Assembly: GCF_049897565.1 (NCBI RefSeq)
Contig: NZ_JAFCWM010000002.1
Coordinates: forward strand, 186,001-250,000
Reading direction: 5' to 3'
Source: JAFCUW01 sp049897565
GTDB lineage: Bacteria; Pseudomonadota; Gammaproteobacteria; Burkholderiales; Burkholderiaceae_D
DNA: 64,000 nucleotides
Each line of letters starts with the position of its first letter. Position 1 is the first letter of the stretch. The notes beneath the pieces are model-generated. The model worked only from the letters and a program-made list of their open reading frames with translations. It ran no database searches and was not told where the DNA came from. A program made the translations under genes and the position numbers. Shown here piece after piece: positions 35,538 through 46,057 of the stretch.

Positions 35538-36008
35538 ATGATCACATCCCGTAGCCTGCTGCTTGCCATCGCCTCCGTCTGCCTCGCCCTGATCGGCGTC
35601 GCTCTGTACCTGCAGCACGTGCAAAACCTGCTGCCCTGCCCCCTGTGCGTGATCCAGCGCTACCTGTTCCTCGCCATCGCGCTGTGCTGCGCGCTCGGCG
35701 CGTACGGCGGCAAGCCGCGCCTCGGCGCCGGCCTTGGGCTGCTAGGCGCCCTCGGCGGCCTTGGCGTGGTCGGCAAGCACCTGTGGGTGCTGGCCCATCC
35801 CGGCCTGTCGTGCGGCATCGACCCGATGGAGACGATGCTCAACAAGATCCCCACCGCCACCATGCTGCCGTGGCTGTTCCAGGCCGACGGGCTGTGCGAA
35901 GACGCGCGCGACACCCTGCTCGGCCTGTCGATCCCGCAGTGGTCCGCGGTCTGGTTCGTGCTGCTGGCCGGCGCGCTGGCGTATCTGCTGTTGCGCCGCC
36001 GCGCATGA
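35538..36008 (+). CDS. dsbB: Disulfide bond formation protein DsbB
   Basis: 156-aa membrane protein with four membrane segments, the quinone-linked pair Cys34/Cys37 (LLPCPLC) and the periplasmic pair Cys92/Cys120. It reoxidises DsbA using quinones. The ATG at 35538 is chosen; the frame opens further upstream only as a shadow of prfA. Its stop overlaps the prmC start (ATGA at 36005), so dsbB is embedded between prfA and its modifying enzyme. Confidence 0.94.
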   Translation: MITSRSLLLAIASVCLALIGVALYLQHVQNLLPCPLCVIQRYLFLAIALCCALGAYGGKPRLGAGLGLLGALGGLGVVGKHLWVLAHPGLSCGIDPMETMLNKIPTATMLPWLFQADGLCEDARDTLLGLSIPQWSAVWFVLLAGALAYLLLRRRA

Positions 36009-36826
36009 ACCTGGCCGGCGCCACGGTTAGCGCGGCGCAGGCGGCGCTGCCGCTCGATGCGCTGGAAAACCGCATCCTGCTGTGCCACGCGCTGGGCCTT
36101 ACCCGCGTCGGCCTGATCACCCAGTCGCACCGCACGCTTACCGCAGCTGAAGGCGCGGCGCTGGCCGCGCTGCTGGCGCGCCGCCAGCTGGGCGAACCGA
36201 TCGCCTACATCGTCGGCAAACGCGAGTTTTACGGCCTCGACTTCAGCGTCAACGACGCGGTGCTGATCCCGCGTCCGGATACCGAACTGCTGGTCGAACT
36301 GGCGCTCGAACGGCTCGCCCCTGGCGCCGCGCTGCTCGACATGGGCACCGGCAGCGGCGCCATCGCGGTGGCCATCGCCCATGGCCGGCCCGACGCCCGC
36401 GTCAGCGCGCTCGACGCCAGCGCCGCCGCGCTCGACGTCGCGCGCGCCAACGCCGCCGCCAACGGCGCGCAGGTGCGCTTCCTGCACAGCGACTGGTACG
36501 CCGCGCTGGGGGGCCAGACGTTCGACCTGATCGCGTCCAATCCCCCCTACATCGCCAGCGGCGACGTCCATCTGTCGCAAGGCGATTTGCGCTTCGAGCC
36601 GGCAGCGGCGCTGACCGACCACGCCGACGGCCTGTCGGCGCTGCGCACCATCGTCGCCGGCGCCGCGGCGCACCTGGCCGCCGGCGGCTGGCTGCTGCTC
36701 GAACACGGCCATGACCAGGCGGCGGCGGTGCGCGCCCTGTTGGCCGACGGCTACACCGAGGTGCAAAGCTGGCGCGACCTGTCCGGCATCGAACGCGTCT
36801 CGGGCGGCCGGGCGCCGGCAGCGTAA
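36005..36826 (+). CDS. prmC: Release factor glutamine methyltransferase
   Basis: 273 aa. A helical N-terminal domain is followed by a SAM-binding Rossmann domain with DMGTGSGAIAVA and the catalytic SNPPYI, plus IPRPDTELLVE typical of PrmC/HemK. It N5-methylates the Gln of the GGQ motif in RF1/RF2. Translationally coupled to dsbB by a 4-bp overlap. Confidence 0.95.
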   Translation: MNLAGATVSAAQAALPLDALENRILLCHALGLTRVGLITQSHRTLTAAEGAALAALLARRQLGEPIAYIVGKREFYGLDFSVNDAVLIPRPDTELLVELALERLAPGAALLDMGTGSGAIAVAIAHGRPDARVSALDASAAALDVARANAAANGAQVRFLHSDWYAALGGQTFDLIASNPPYIASGDVHLSQGDLRFEPAAALTDHADGLSALRTIVAGAAAHLAAGGWLLLEHGHDQAAAVRALLADGYTEVQSWRDLSGIERVSGGRAPAA

Positions 36827-36875
36827 TCGGCGTCAACCCGGCGCTGCGCGCTGGCCGGTTTTGCTAGAATGACCC

Positions 36876-38660
36876 ATGCGTAGACTGTTCGCCATCTGTG
36901 TCCTGATGTTCGCGCCGCCCGGGCAGGCCTGGGCCGCGGACAGCGCGGACCAGCAGGCGCGCGCCATGTTCGCCGCCGACTGGCAATGGCGCATGCAAAA
37001 CAATCCCGAATTCGCCACCACCGTCGGCGACAACCGCTACGACGCCGCCCTGTCCGACACCACGCTGGCCGCCAGCCGCGCCGCCACCGCGCACGTACGC
37101 AAGATGCTCGAGCAGGCGCGCGCGATCGGACGCGAACGCCTGACCGGCCAGAACCAGCTGTCGTACGAGCTGTTCGTCGAACAAAAGGAGCGCGCGCTGA
37201 AAGCTGCCGCCTTCTACCCCTACCGCCTGCACCCGCTCAGCGCGCAGGACGGCATCCACCTGACGTTTGCGCGCCTGGTCGCGCAGATGCCGTTCGCCAC
37301 CGAGGCCGACTACCGCAACTACCTGTCGCGCATCGATGCGCTGCCGGCCCACGTCGACGGCCTGATCGAGCAGATGCGCGAAGCGCTGAGAAGCGGCTGG
37401 TCGACGCCCAAACCGGCGCTGCGCGCGCTGCCGGCGATGCTGCGCCGGCTGCGCGAAAGCCTGGCCGCGGGACCATCAAGCCTGCCGTTTCGCGCCATCC
37501 CCGGCGCCATCGCCAAGCCGGTGCGCGACGAACTGGCCGCCGCCGGTCCGGCCGCGCTGCGCACCAGGGCGGCGCCGGCGCTGCAAAAACTGGAAGACTT
37601 CGTGCGCACCGAATACCTGCCGGCCGCGCGCGACACGATCGCCGCCAGCAGCCTGCCCGGCGGCGCCGACTACTACCAGTTCACCATCACCGACAATACC
37701 GGCACCGACATGAGCGCGGCCGCCATCCACAAACTGGGCCTGAAGGAAGTGGCGCGTATCGGCGCCGAGATGCGCGTGGCGATCGCCCGCACCGGCTTTC
37801 GCGGCACGTTCCGCCAGTTTGCGGCGTTTGCCAACAGCGATCCGCGGCTGTTCTACAGCACCCCTGAGCAGCTGCTGGCGCGCTACCGCCGGCTGGTGGC
37901 GCGCGCCAGCGCCGGCTTGCCGCGGCTGTTCGACAGCCGGCCCGCCGAACCGCTCGGCGTCAAGCCGGCGCAGGAAGCCGGCGCCGACTACCAGGGCGCC
38001 GCCTACTATGAAGCGGCGGTCGACGGCCGGCCGGCCGCGCTGGTCATCAACACCGCACGGCTGGCAACGCGCGCGCTGTGGGAAACCGAAACACTGGCGC
38101 TGCACGAAGGCGTGCCGGGCCACCACCTGCAGGTCGCGCGCGCCCACGAACTGGCCGAGCTGCCCGAGTTCAGGCGCTTCGGCTGGTACCCGGCGTTCGG
38201 CGAGGGCTGGGCGCTGTACGCCGAGAGCCTGGGGCCCGAGCTGGGCTTTTTTGCCGAGCCGTTTTCCGCCTTCGGCCACCTGAACGCCGACCTGCTGCGG
38301 GCGGCGCGGCTGGTGGCCGACACCGGCATCCACGCGCTTGGCTGGAGCCGCCAGCAGGCGATCGACTACCTGGCAGCCACCACTGCCAATGCGGCGTCCG
38401 ACAACGAGATCGAAGTGGACGGCTACATTGCAGCGCCCGGCCAGGCGCTGGCGTACAAGATCGGCCAGTTGCGCATCAAGGCGCTGCGCGACAAGGCGCA
38501 GGCGGCGCTGGGGCCGAAGTTCGACCTGCGGCGCTTTCACGGCGCGATACTCGACAACGGCGCGCTGCCGCTGACCATCCTCGAGCAGCAGGTCGAACGC
38601 TGGATCCGCGCCAGCGCGCGCGATGGCGTGGCGGCGCCGAAAACGGCGCCGGCCGGTTAG
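36876..38660 (+). CDS. DUF885-family secreted putative metallopeptidase
   Basis: 594 aa with a signal peptide (MRRLFAICVLMFAPPGQAWA). The C-terminal half contains LHEGVPGHHLQ, the hallmark of DUF885, thought to be a zinc site, and FGEGWALYAESLG typical of this family and resembling M2/M3-like active-site helices. No substrate is known. A TAGAAT at 36865-36870 could be its -10 box. It follows prmC by 49 bp but probably has its own promoter. Confidence 0.88.
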   Translation: MRRLFAICVLMFAPPGQAWAADSADQQARAMFAADWQWRMQNNPEFATTVGDNRYDAALSDTTLAASRAATAHVRKMLEQARAIGRERLTGQNQLSYELFVEQKERALKAAAFYPYRLHPLSAQDGIHLTFARLVAQMPFATEADYRNYLSRIDALPAHVDGLIEQMREALRSGWSTPKPALRALPAMLRRLRESLAAGPSSLPFRAIPGAIAKPVRDELAAAGPAALRTRAAPALQKLEDFVRTEYLPAARDTIAASSLPGGADYYQFTITDNTGTDMSAAAIHKLGLKEVARIGAEMRVAIARTGFRGTFRQFAAFANSDPRLFYSTPEQLLARYRRLVARASAGLPRLFDSRPAEPLGVKPAQEAGADYQGAAYYEAAVDGRPAALVINTARLATRALWETETLALHEGVPGHHLQVARAHELAELPEFRRFGWYPAFGEGWALYAESLGPELGFFAEPFSAFGHLNADLLRAARLVADTGIHALGWSRQQAIDYLAATTANAASDNEIEVDGYIAAPGQALAYKIGQLRIKALRDKAQAALGPKFDLRRFHGAILDNGALPLTILEQQVERWIRASARDGVAAPKTAPAG

Positions 38661-38781
38661 CGGCGCGCTGCCCGGGGCGCCCCCGTTTTTCGGCGCCGCC
38701 GGGCGAAGATGGCGATTTTCGGTTAATCTCTGCACCAATTATTGAGCCGTACACGCTATGCAGGACAAGAAAGGATTCACC

Positions 38782-40374
38782 GTGCCGAACCAACTGACCC
38801 GCCGCCTGGCCCTGCTGGACGACGATGCGCACCGCGCGCTGCTCGCCGAGGGCCTGCGCGGCATCGAAAGGGAGACGCTGCGCGTCGACCCGCAAGGCCT
38901 GCTGGCGCGCACCGCGCACCCGCGACAACTCGGCTCGGCCCTGACCCATCCGCAGATCACCACCGACTACGCCGAAGCGCTGCTCGAATTCATCACGCCG
39001 GCCGAGCATGACATCGGCCTGACCTTGCACAAGCTCGACGCGATCCACCGCTACGCCTACACCAAGCTGGGCGACGAGATGCTGTGGAGCGAATCGATGC
39101 CGTGCGAGCTGCCGGGTGAAGACGCGATCGAAATCGCCAACTACGGCACCTCCAACATCGGCATGCTCAAGCACGTGTACCGGCGCGGCCTGGCGCTGCG
39201 CTATGGCAAAGCGATGCAGTGCATCGCCGGCATCCACTACAACTACTCGCTGCCGGAAAAGCTGTGGCAGCTGCTGCTGGCCAGCGAAGGCATCGCCGAA
39301 GAGCGGCGCCGCGGGCTGCGCGACTTCCAGTCCGAAAGCTACATCGCCCTGATCCGCAACTTCCGCCGCTACAGCTGGCTGCTGATGTACCTGTTCGGCG
39401 CCTCGCCGGCGCTGTCGAAGGGTTTCTTGCGCGGCCGCCAGCACAAGCTCGACACGCTGTCGGACGACACCTTGTACCTGCCGTACGCCACCAGCCTGCG
39501 CATGAGCGACCTCGGTTACCAGAACGACGCGCAGTCCGGCCTGACGCCGCACGAGAACAGTCTGGAAAGTTACGTCACCACCTTGATGGACGCGGTCAAC
39601 CGGCCGTACGCGCCGTATCAGGAACTGGGCACCAAGAAGGACGGCGAGTGGATCCAGCTGTCGACCAACGTGCTGCAGATCGAGAACGAATACTATTCGA
39701 CGATCCGGCCAAAGCGCGTGATCCGCACCGGCGAGCGGCCGATCCAGGCGCTGTGCAAGCGCGGCGTTCAGTACATCGAAGTGCGCTGCCTCGACGTCGA
39801 TCCGTTCGAGCCGGTCGGCATCAGCCTCGAAACCGGGCGCTTCCTCGACGCCTTCCTGCTGTTCTGCGCGCTCGACGAGAGCCCGGCGATCAACGTCGTC
39901 GAAAGCGCGGTCCACGCACGCAATTTCGCCCGCACCGTCAAGGAAGGGCGCCGTCCCGGCCTGCTGCTCACGCGCGGCGATGAAGAAATCGGCCTGCAGG
40001 CATGGGCCAGTGAACTGATCGAGCGCATTCGCCCGGTCGCCGCGCTGCTCGACGACCAGCACAACGACGGCGGCGTGCATGCCGCGTCGCTGGCGGCGCA
40101 GCAGGCCAAGATCGACAACCCGGCGCGCACGCCCTCGGCGCGCGTTCTCGACGAAGTGCGCGCGATCGGATCGTCCAGCGCGTTCGGCCTGCGCCAGAGC
40201 GAGCTGCATGCGGCCTACTTCCGCGAGGGCGCGCTGATGCCGGCCGAAATGCGCATGTTCGACGAGATGGCGCAGGCGTCGCTGGCCGAGCAGGCCGCGA
40301 TCGAACAGGCGCCGGGGCCAGGCTTCGACGACTTCGTCGCCGCCTACAACTCAAGTACACTGTGCGGTGACTGA
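38782..40374 (+). CDS. gshA: Glutamate-cysteine ligase
   Basis: 530 aa from a GTG start at 38782, preferred because AAAGGA sits six bases upstream; an in-frame ATG at 38758 has no ribosome site. GLRGIERETLRVD at the N-terminus, TDYAEALLEFITP and SNIGMLKHVYRRGLALRYG mark the E. coli-type GshA family. It makes gamma-glutamylcysteine, the first step of glutathione synthesis, in the cytoplasm. gshB is not in the window. Confidence 0.95.
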   Translation: MPNQLTRRLALLDDDAHRALLAEGLRGIERETLRVDPQGLLARTAHPRQLGSALTHPQITTDYAEALLEFITPAEHDIGLTLHKLDAIHRYAYTKLGDEMLWSESMPCELPGEDAIEIANYGTSNIGMLKHVYRRGLALRYGKAMQCIAGIHYNYSLPEKLWQLLLASEGIAEERRRGLRDFQSESYIALIRNFRRYSWLLMYLFGASPALSKGFLRGRQHKLDTLSDDTLYLPYATSLRMSDLGYQNDAQSGLTPHENSLESYVTTLMDAVNRPYAPYQELGTKKDGEWIQLSTNVLQIENEYYSTIRPKRVIRTGERPIQALCKRGVQYIEVRCLDVDPFEPVGISLETGRFLDAFLLFCALDESPAINVVESAVHARNFARTVKEGRRPGLLLTRGDEEIGLQAWASELIERIRPVAALLDDQHNDGGVHAASLAAQQAKIDNPARTPSARVLDEVRAIGSSSAFGLRQSELHAAYFREGALMPAEMRMFDEMAQASLAEQAAIEQAPGPGFDDFVAAYNSSTLCGD

Positions 40375-40405
40375 CAAGGTCCATTGAAACCCGGCGAGGA
40401 GTCCC

Positions 40406-41449
40406 GTGCTCACCTTCTATAACGAACACCATGCGCAGCACCGCGGCCGCTTCGAGATGTTCCGCGGCGAGCTGACGCCCTGCTTCGAAAAACCGGAACG
40501 CGCCGACATGGTCGTGGCCGAACTGGGGCGCCGGGGCCTGGGCCAGATCGTCACGCCGCATGGCGTACCGCTGGTGTCGCTCGAGCGCATCCACACGCCG
40601 CGCTACCTGCACTTCCTGCGCGGCGCCTGGAACGACTGGGTCGCGCTCGATCCGGCCAACGCCGGCAAGGACGCGTTCCCATCGGTGTGGCCTATCCGCG
40701 GCCTGCGCGCCGACGTCGAACCGGACAACTTCACCGCCCGCATGGGCCTGTACTCGATGGACAGCGGCACGCCGCTGACGGCCGGCACCTGGGTCGCCGC
40801 CAAGACCGGCGCCGACTGCGCCGTCAATGCGGCGCACGCGCTGCGCCTGGGCGAGCGCGGCACCTTCGCGCTGACGCGCCCGCCCGGCCACCATGCCGGC
40901 GCCGATTTCTTCGGCGGCTACTGCTTCCTCAACAACGCCGCGCTGGCGGCCCAGCACCTGCTCGACGACGGCGCCAAGCGGGTCGGCATCCTCGACATCG
41001 ACTACCATCACGGCAACGGCACCCAGAGCATCTTCTACGGCCGCGGCGACGTGCTGTTTGCGTCGATCCACGCCGACCCGCGCACCGAATTCCCGTTCTA
41101 TCTCGGCCACGCCGACGAAACGGGCGAAGGCGCCGGCGCCGGCTGCAACATGAACCTGCCGCTGCCGGCCGGATCGAGCAGCGCCCAATGGTTCGCCGCC
41201 CTGGAGACGGCATGCCTCAAGCTGGCAAGCTATCGGCCTGACGCGCTGGTGGTGTCGCTCGGCGTCGACACCTTCGCCGGCGACCCGCTGTCGCACTTCG
41301 CGTTGCAAAGCGCCGATTTTCTACGCGTCGGCGAACGCATCGCCCACCTCGGCATGCCGACCGTGTTCGTGCTCGAAGGCGGTTACGCGGTCGGCGAAAT
41401 CGGCATCAACGTCGTCAACGTGCTCGAAGGTTTCGAGACGGCGGCATAA
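40406..41449 (+). CDS. Histone deacetylase-family amidohydrolase (acetylpolyamine amidohydrolase-like)
   Basis: 347 aa from a GTG start with GAGGAG at 40396-40401. Seen: RPPGHHAG (catalytic His pair), DIDYHHGNGTQ (zinc Asp and His) and LGVDTFAGDPL (third zinc Asp), so the active site is intact. Bacterial proteins of this class deacetylate acetylpolyamines or similar small amides. It follows gshA by 31 bp and precedes an ElaA-like acetyltransferase by 15 bp, likely one transcript. Confidence 0.9.
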   Translation: MLTFYNEHHAQHRGRFEMFRGELTPCFEKPERADMVVAELGRRGLGQIVTPHGVPLVSLERIHTPRYLHFLRGAWNDWVALDPANAGKDAFPSVWPIRGLRADVEPDNFTARMGLYSMDSGTPLTAGTWVAAKTGADCAVNAAHALRLGERGTFALTRPPGHHAGADFFGGYCFLNNAALAAQHLLDDGAKRVGILDIDYHHGNGTQSIFYGRGDVLFASIHADPRTEFPFYLGHADETGEGAGAGCNMNLPLPAGSSSAQWFAALETACLKLASYRPDALVVSLGVDTFAGDPLSHFALQSADFLRVGERIAHLGMPTVFVLEGGYAVGEIGINVVNVLEGFETAA

Positions 41450-41464
41450 GCATTTGGAAACGCA

Positions 41465-41917
41465 ATGACAGAATGGCAGTGGCGCACTTTCGCCGAACTA
41501 AGCAACTATGACGTGTACGAAGTGATGGCGCAGCGCCAGCATGTATTCGTGCTGGAGCAGGAATGCCTGTGGAACGACTTCGACGGCCTTGACCTCGACG
41601 CCCACCACCTGCTCGGCTGGCGCGTCATCGACGGCAAGCGCCAGCTGGCCGGCTACCTGCGCTGCCTGGCGCCTGGCGCCAAGTACGACGAGATGTCGCT
41701 CGGCCGCGTGCTCACTTCGAAAGCGGCGCGCGGATCGGGCATCGGCCGCGAACTGGTCGCGCGCGGCATCCTTCACGCCGAGCGCCAGCATCCGGGCCAC
41801 CGCATCAAGATCGGTGCGCAGCAGTACCTCGAGTCGTTTTATGCCAGCTTCGGTTTCGTCACGATCAGTGCGCCGTACGACGAAGACGGCATCGAGCACA
41901 TCGACATGCTGCGCTAG
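41465..41917 (+). CDS. ElaA-like GNAT acetyltransferase
   Basis: 150 aa. The segment RQHVFVLEQECLWNDFDGLDLDAHH at the N-terminus is the ElaA signature, and the acetyl-CoA loop is seen in LGRVLTSKAARGSGIGRELV. Substrate unknown. GGAAA at 41456-41460 precedes the ATG. Its stop overlaps the convergent histidine kinase stop by four bases. Confidence 0.88.
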   Translation: MTEWQWRTFAELSNYDVYEVMAQRQHVFVLEQECLWNDFDGLDLDAHHLLGWRVIDGKRQLAGYLRCLAPGAKYDEMSLGRVLTSKAARGSGIGRELVARGILHAERQHPGHRIKIGAQQYLESFYASFGFVTISAPYDEDGIEHIDMLR

Positions 41918-43126
41918 AAGCTGACGATGAAACGGGCGCCTGCGCTGACCGATTTGGCGTAGCGCACGGTGCCGCCATTGCCGTGGATTAGCTGGCGCAC
42001 CATCGCCAGGCCGATGCCGCCGCCCTGCTTCTTGGTGGTGAAAAACGGCGTGAAGATATGCGCCACCAGCGCCTCCGGCACGCCGGCGCCGTTGTCGCCC
42101 ACTTCGATGCGCAGGCGGCCGCCGCGGCCAAGGCGCGCCACCACCTGCGCTTCGGCGCCGGCCACCAGCGCGGTCGCTTCAAACGCATTCTTCAGCAGGT
42201 TGATCAGGGCCTGTTCGAGCTGCCCGGCGTCGACCATCAGTTCGAGCGAGGCCGGTTCGACGCTGAACACGGTGCGCCCGCCGCGCGCGCGCCAGAGCGG
42301 GTCGACCAGCGCCGACACCCGCTCGAACAGATCGGCCAGCCTCACCCGCTCGGGATGTGGCGCCGGCAGGTTCGACAGGCTGCGGTAGCTGCCGACGAAC
42401 GCGACCAGGCTGTCGGCGCGGCGGCTGATGGCGTCGAGCGCCGTCACCAGGTCGGCGCTGACGTCGTCGGGCAGGCCGGCGCGAAATTCCTCCAGCAGTT
42501 CGTATGCGGTGCGCGACAGCGACGCCACGGGCGTAAGCGAATTCATGATTTCGTGGGTCAGCACGTGGACCAGCTGGCGCCAGGCGTTGAGCGCCTCGGC
42601 TTCGAGTTCGCTTTCGACCGGCATCAGCGCGGCGAGCCGCTGGGCGCTGCCGTGCAAGGTCAGCGCCGACACCGACACCAATGCGCGCTCGACGCCGCGC
42701 TCGGTGTCGAAGCCGATCATGCCGCGCACGTCGAGCGGCTGCGCGGCCAGCTGGCGATACAGGTCGGCCGGGTCGGCGGCGCGGCCGGGCGCCACCAGCC
42801 GGCGCGCATTCGCGTTCAGTGGCGACACCGTGCCGGCCGGTTCGACGCGAAACAGTGCGATCGGCGCGTGCTCGAGGCGCGCTTCCAGCGCCAGCGCATT
42901 GTCGACCAGGCTTTGCTGGTCGGTCGGCACCGGGTCGCGCAGTTCGGCGCGCACGGCGCTGCGCGACACCAGGCCATTCATCGCATGCCACAGCAGGCCG
43001 GCCAGCGGCAGCGCCGCCAAGGCGCACAGCACCAGCAGCCGCGGCGAATCGCGCGTGGCGCCGGCGCAGGCGGCCAGCACCAGCAGCCCCGCCAGCGCCG
43101 CCAGCACGCCGCCCTTCAGGCGTCGC

Positions 43127-43137
<11 letters not shown>
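41914..43137 (-). CDS. NtrY/NtrB-like sensor histidine kinase
   Basis: 407 aa with two membrane segments (about 11-27 and 34-50), a PAS-like region (about 80-180), the H-box LTHEIMNSLTPVAS with His195 and an HATPase domain (VGDNGAGVPEAL, GIGLAMVRQLI). There is almost no periplasmic loop, so it likely senses a membrane or cytoplasmic signal. It begins inside the end of the sigma-54 regulator gene (11-bp overlap), so the two are coupled as a two-component system controlling the divergent efflux operon. Confidence 0.93.
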
Positions 43138-44470
<1,333 letters not shown>

Positions 44471-44518
44471 TCGGTGCAAGCCCAGAGTAAAGTCGCAGCC
44501 ATTCTAGCAAAACAATTT

Positions 44519-44584
44519 CTGGTGTCAGGTCTGACATTCGTACATTTTTATCCGGAAATGTCCGAATGTCAGACCTGACACCAG
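44519..44584. repeat. 66-bp near-perfect palindrome in the divergent promoter region
   Basis: Left arm 44519-44547 and right arm 44556-44584 pair with one mismatch around an 8-base centre. The outer part contains GGTGTCAGGTCTGACATTCG and its exact complement, carrying the GGTCTGAC core shared with the other repeats. It could form a large cruciform or hairpin between the regulator gene and the sigma-54 promoter. Confidence 0.85.
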
Positions 44585-44620
44585 CTTTTGCCGCATCGCT
44601 ATTTCGGCCTTGGCGAACAA

Positions 44621-44661
44621 GTGTTCATTTCCGAACACCTGCGCTTGTCCGGATCCGGACA
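44621..44661. promoter_or_regulatory. Candidate enhancer sites for the sigma-54 regulator
   Basis: Two dyads lie upstream of the sigma-54 promoter: GTGTTC-N6-GAACAC at 44621-44638 and the 16-bp perfect palindrome TGTCCGGATCCGGACA at 44646-44661. Their centres are about 100 and 75 bases before the predicted start near 44728, in the usual range for NtrC-type activators. Confidence 0.55.
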
Positions 44662-44701
44662 TCGAGCGCCGAATCAGCCCGCAAACGCCCCGAGAACGTG
44701 C

Positions 44702-44717
44702 TGGCACGGCACTTGCA
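44702..44717 (+). promoter_or_regulatory. Consensus sigma-54 promoter of the efflux operon
   Basis: TGGCACG-N4-TTGCA is an exact match to the sigma-54 consensus, with GG at 44703-44704 and GC at 44715-44716. The predicted start near 44728 precedes GGAAAG and the ATG at 44757. Confidence 0.88.
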
Positions 44718-44756
44718 CCATAGGTGGATATCTCACTCACGATTGGAAAGCTGCAG

Positions 44757-46043
44757 ATGGATCGACTCAATGCGCAACTTGTCGGAAGCGGCGCGGCGAT
44801 GGATGTGCGTGTGCCGCGCCGGCGCGGCCCGCTGCTGGCGCGCGTGGCCACCGCCGTCGTGCTGGCGGCCGGCGGCGCCTACGCCGCCTGGCACTTCACG
44901 CCGCGCGGCTTGCAGGTGCCGGCGCAGGACGTGCGCATCGCCAGCGCCGAACAAGGCGTGTTCCTCGACGATCTGGTGGTGCGCGCCAGCGCCGAGCCGC
45001 TCAACGCCGTCATCCTCGACTCGGTCGAATCGGGCCGCGTCGAAGAGGTGTTCGCCAGGGACGGCGCGATGGTGAAAAAAGGCCAGCTGCTGTTTCGCCT
45101 GTCGAACCCGCAGCGCAACCTCGAACTGCTGGCGCGCCAGGCCGAACACGCGCAGCAGATCTCGAACCTGTCGTACCTGCGCGTGGCGCAGGAAGCGGGC
45201 CGCACCGATCACCAGCGCCGCCTGTCCGACCTCGAATTCGCGCTGGCGCAGGCAGAAAAGCAGCACGATCGGAACAGCAAACTGGCGGCGCAGGGCTTCA
45301 TCTCCGGCGTCAGCCTGGAGGAGTCGGCCGACAAGCTGGCGCAGCAGCGCCGCGCGTTCCGCCAGCAAAGCGAGGCGGCAGAGACCGAGTCGCGCGTGCG
45401 CGGCGACGCGCTGGCGCAGATGCAAAGCGCAATCAAGGGCCTGCAATCGGGGCTGCTGCTGGTCAACGAGACGGTCGACGCGCTGGCGGTGCGCGCGCCG
45501 GTTGACGGCATGCTGACGGGCTTCCGGCTGCAAATTGGCGAAACGGTCAAGACCAACCAGAACATCGGCCGCATCGATGACCCGAACCGCTTCAAGCTGT
45601 CGGCGCTGGTCGACGAGTTCTACCTGAACCGGATGGCGGTGGGCCGCCACGCCAGCGTGAAGCAGGGCGACAAGACCTACGCGGCGCACGTCAGCACGAT
45701 CTACCCGCAGATCAAGGATGGCCGCTTCACGCTCGAGATGGTGTTCACCAACGGCCAGCCGCCGGTGCTAAGTCCCGGCCAGAGCCTGGACGCGCAGGTG
45801 ACGCTGGGCGAGCCGGGCAAGGCGATGCTGCTGCCAAGCGGCGCCTTCATCAACGAGACCGGCGGCGCCTGGGTGTTCGTCGTCGGCGCCGACGGCGAAA
45901 CGGTGACGCGGCGCGCGATTCGCAGCGGCCGGCGCAGCAACAGCCAGGTCGAAGTGCTGTCGGGCCTTGCCGCCGGCGACAAAGTGATCGTATCGAGTTA
46001 CGCGGCGTTCGGTAAAAACGAACGCCTTCAGTTGTCCAAATAA
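44757..46043 (+). CDS. HlyD/MacA-like periplasmic adaptor of an ABC efflux pump
   Basis: 428 aa from ATG 44757 (GGAAAG at 44745-44750). One N-terminal membrane anchor (about 29-46), lipoyl/barrel-sandwich halves (about 75-115 and 240-285), a long coiled-coil hairpin between them (LAQAEKQHDRNSKLAAQ region) and a C-terminal beta-barrel (VFVVGADGETVTRRAIRSG). It should link the inner-membrane MacB-like pump to an outer-membrane channel, which is not in the window. First gene of a three-gene sigma-54 operon. Confidence 0.9.
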   Translation: MDRLNAQLVGSGAAMDVRVPRRRGPLLARVATAVVLAAGGAYAAWHFTPRGLQVPAQDVRIASAEQGVFLDDLVVRASAEPLNAVILDSVESGRVEEVFARDGAMVKKGQLLFRLSNPQRNLELLARQAEHAQQISNLSYLRVAQEAGRTDHQRRLSDLEFALAQAEKQHDRNSKLAAQGFISGVSLEESADKLAQQRRAFRQQSEAAETESRVRGDALAQMQSAIKGLQSGLLLVNETVDALAVRAPVDGMLTGFRLQIGETVKTNQNIGRIDDPNRFKLSALVDEFYLNRMAVGRHASVKQGDKTYAAHVSTIYPQIKDGRFTLEMVFTNGQPPVLSPGQSLDAQVTLGEPGKAMLLPSGAFINETGGAWVFVVGADGETVTRRAIRSGRRSNSQVEVLSGLAAGDKVIVSSYAAFGKNERLQLSK

Positions 46044-46057
46044 GAGAAAAGACCAGC

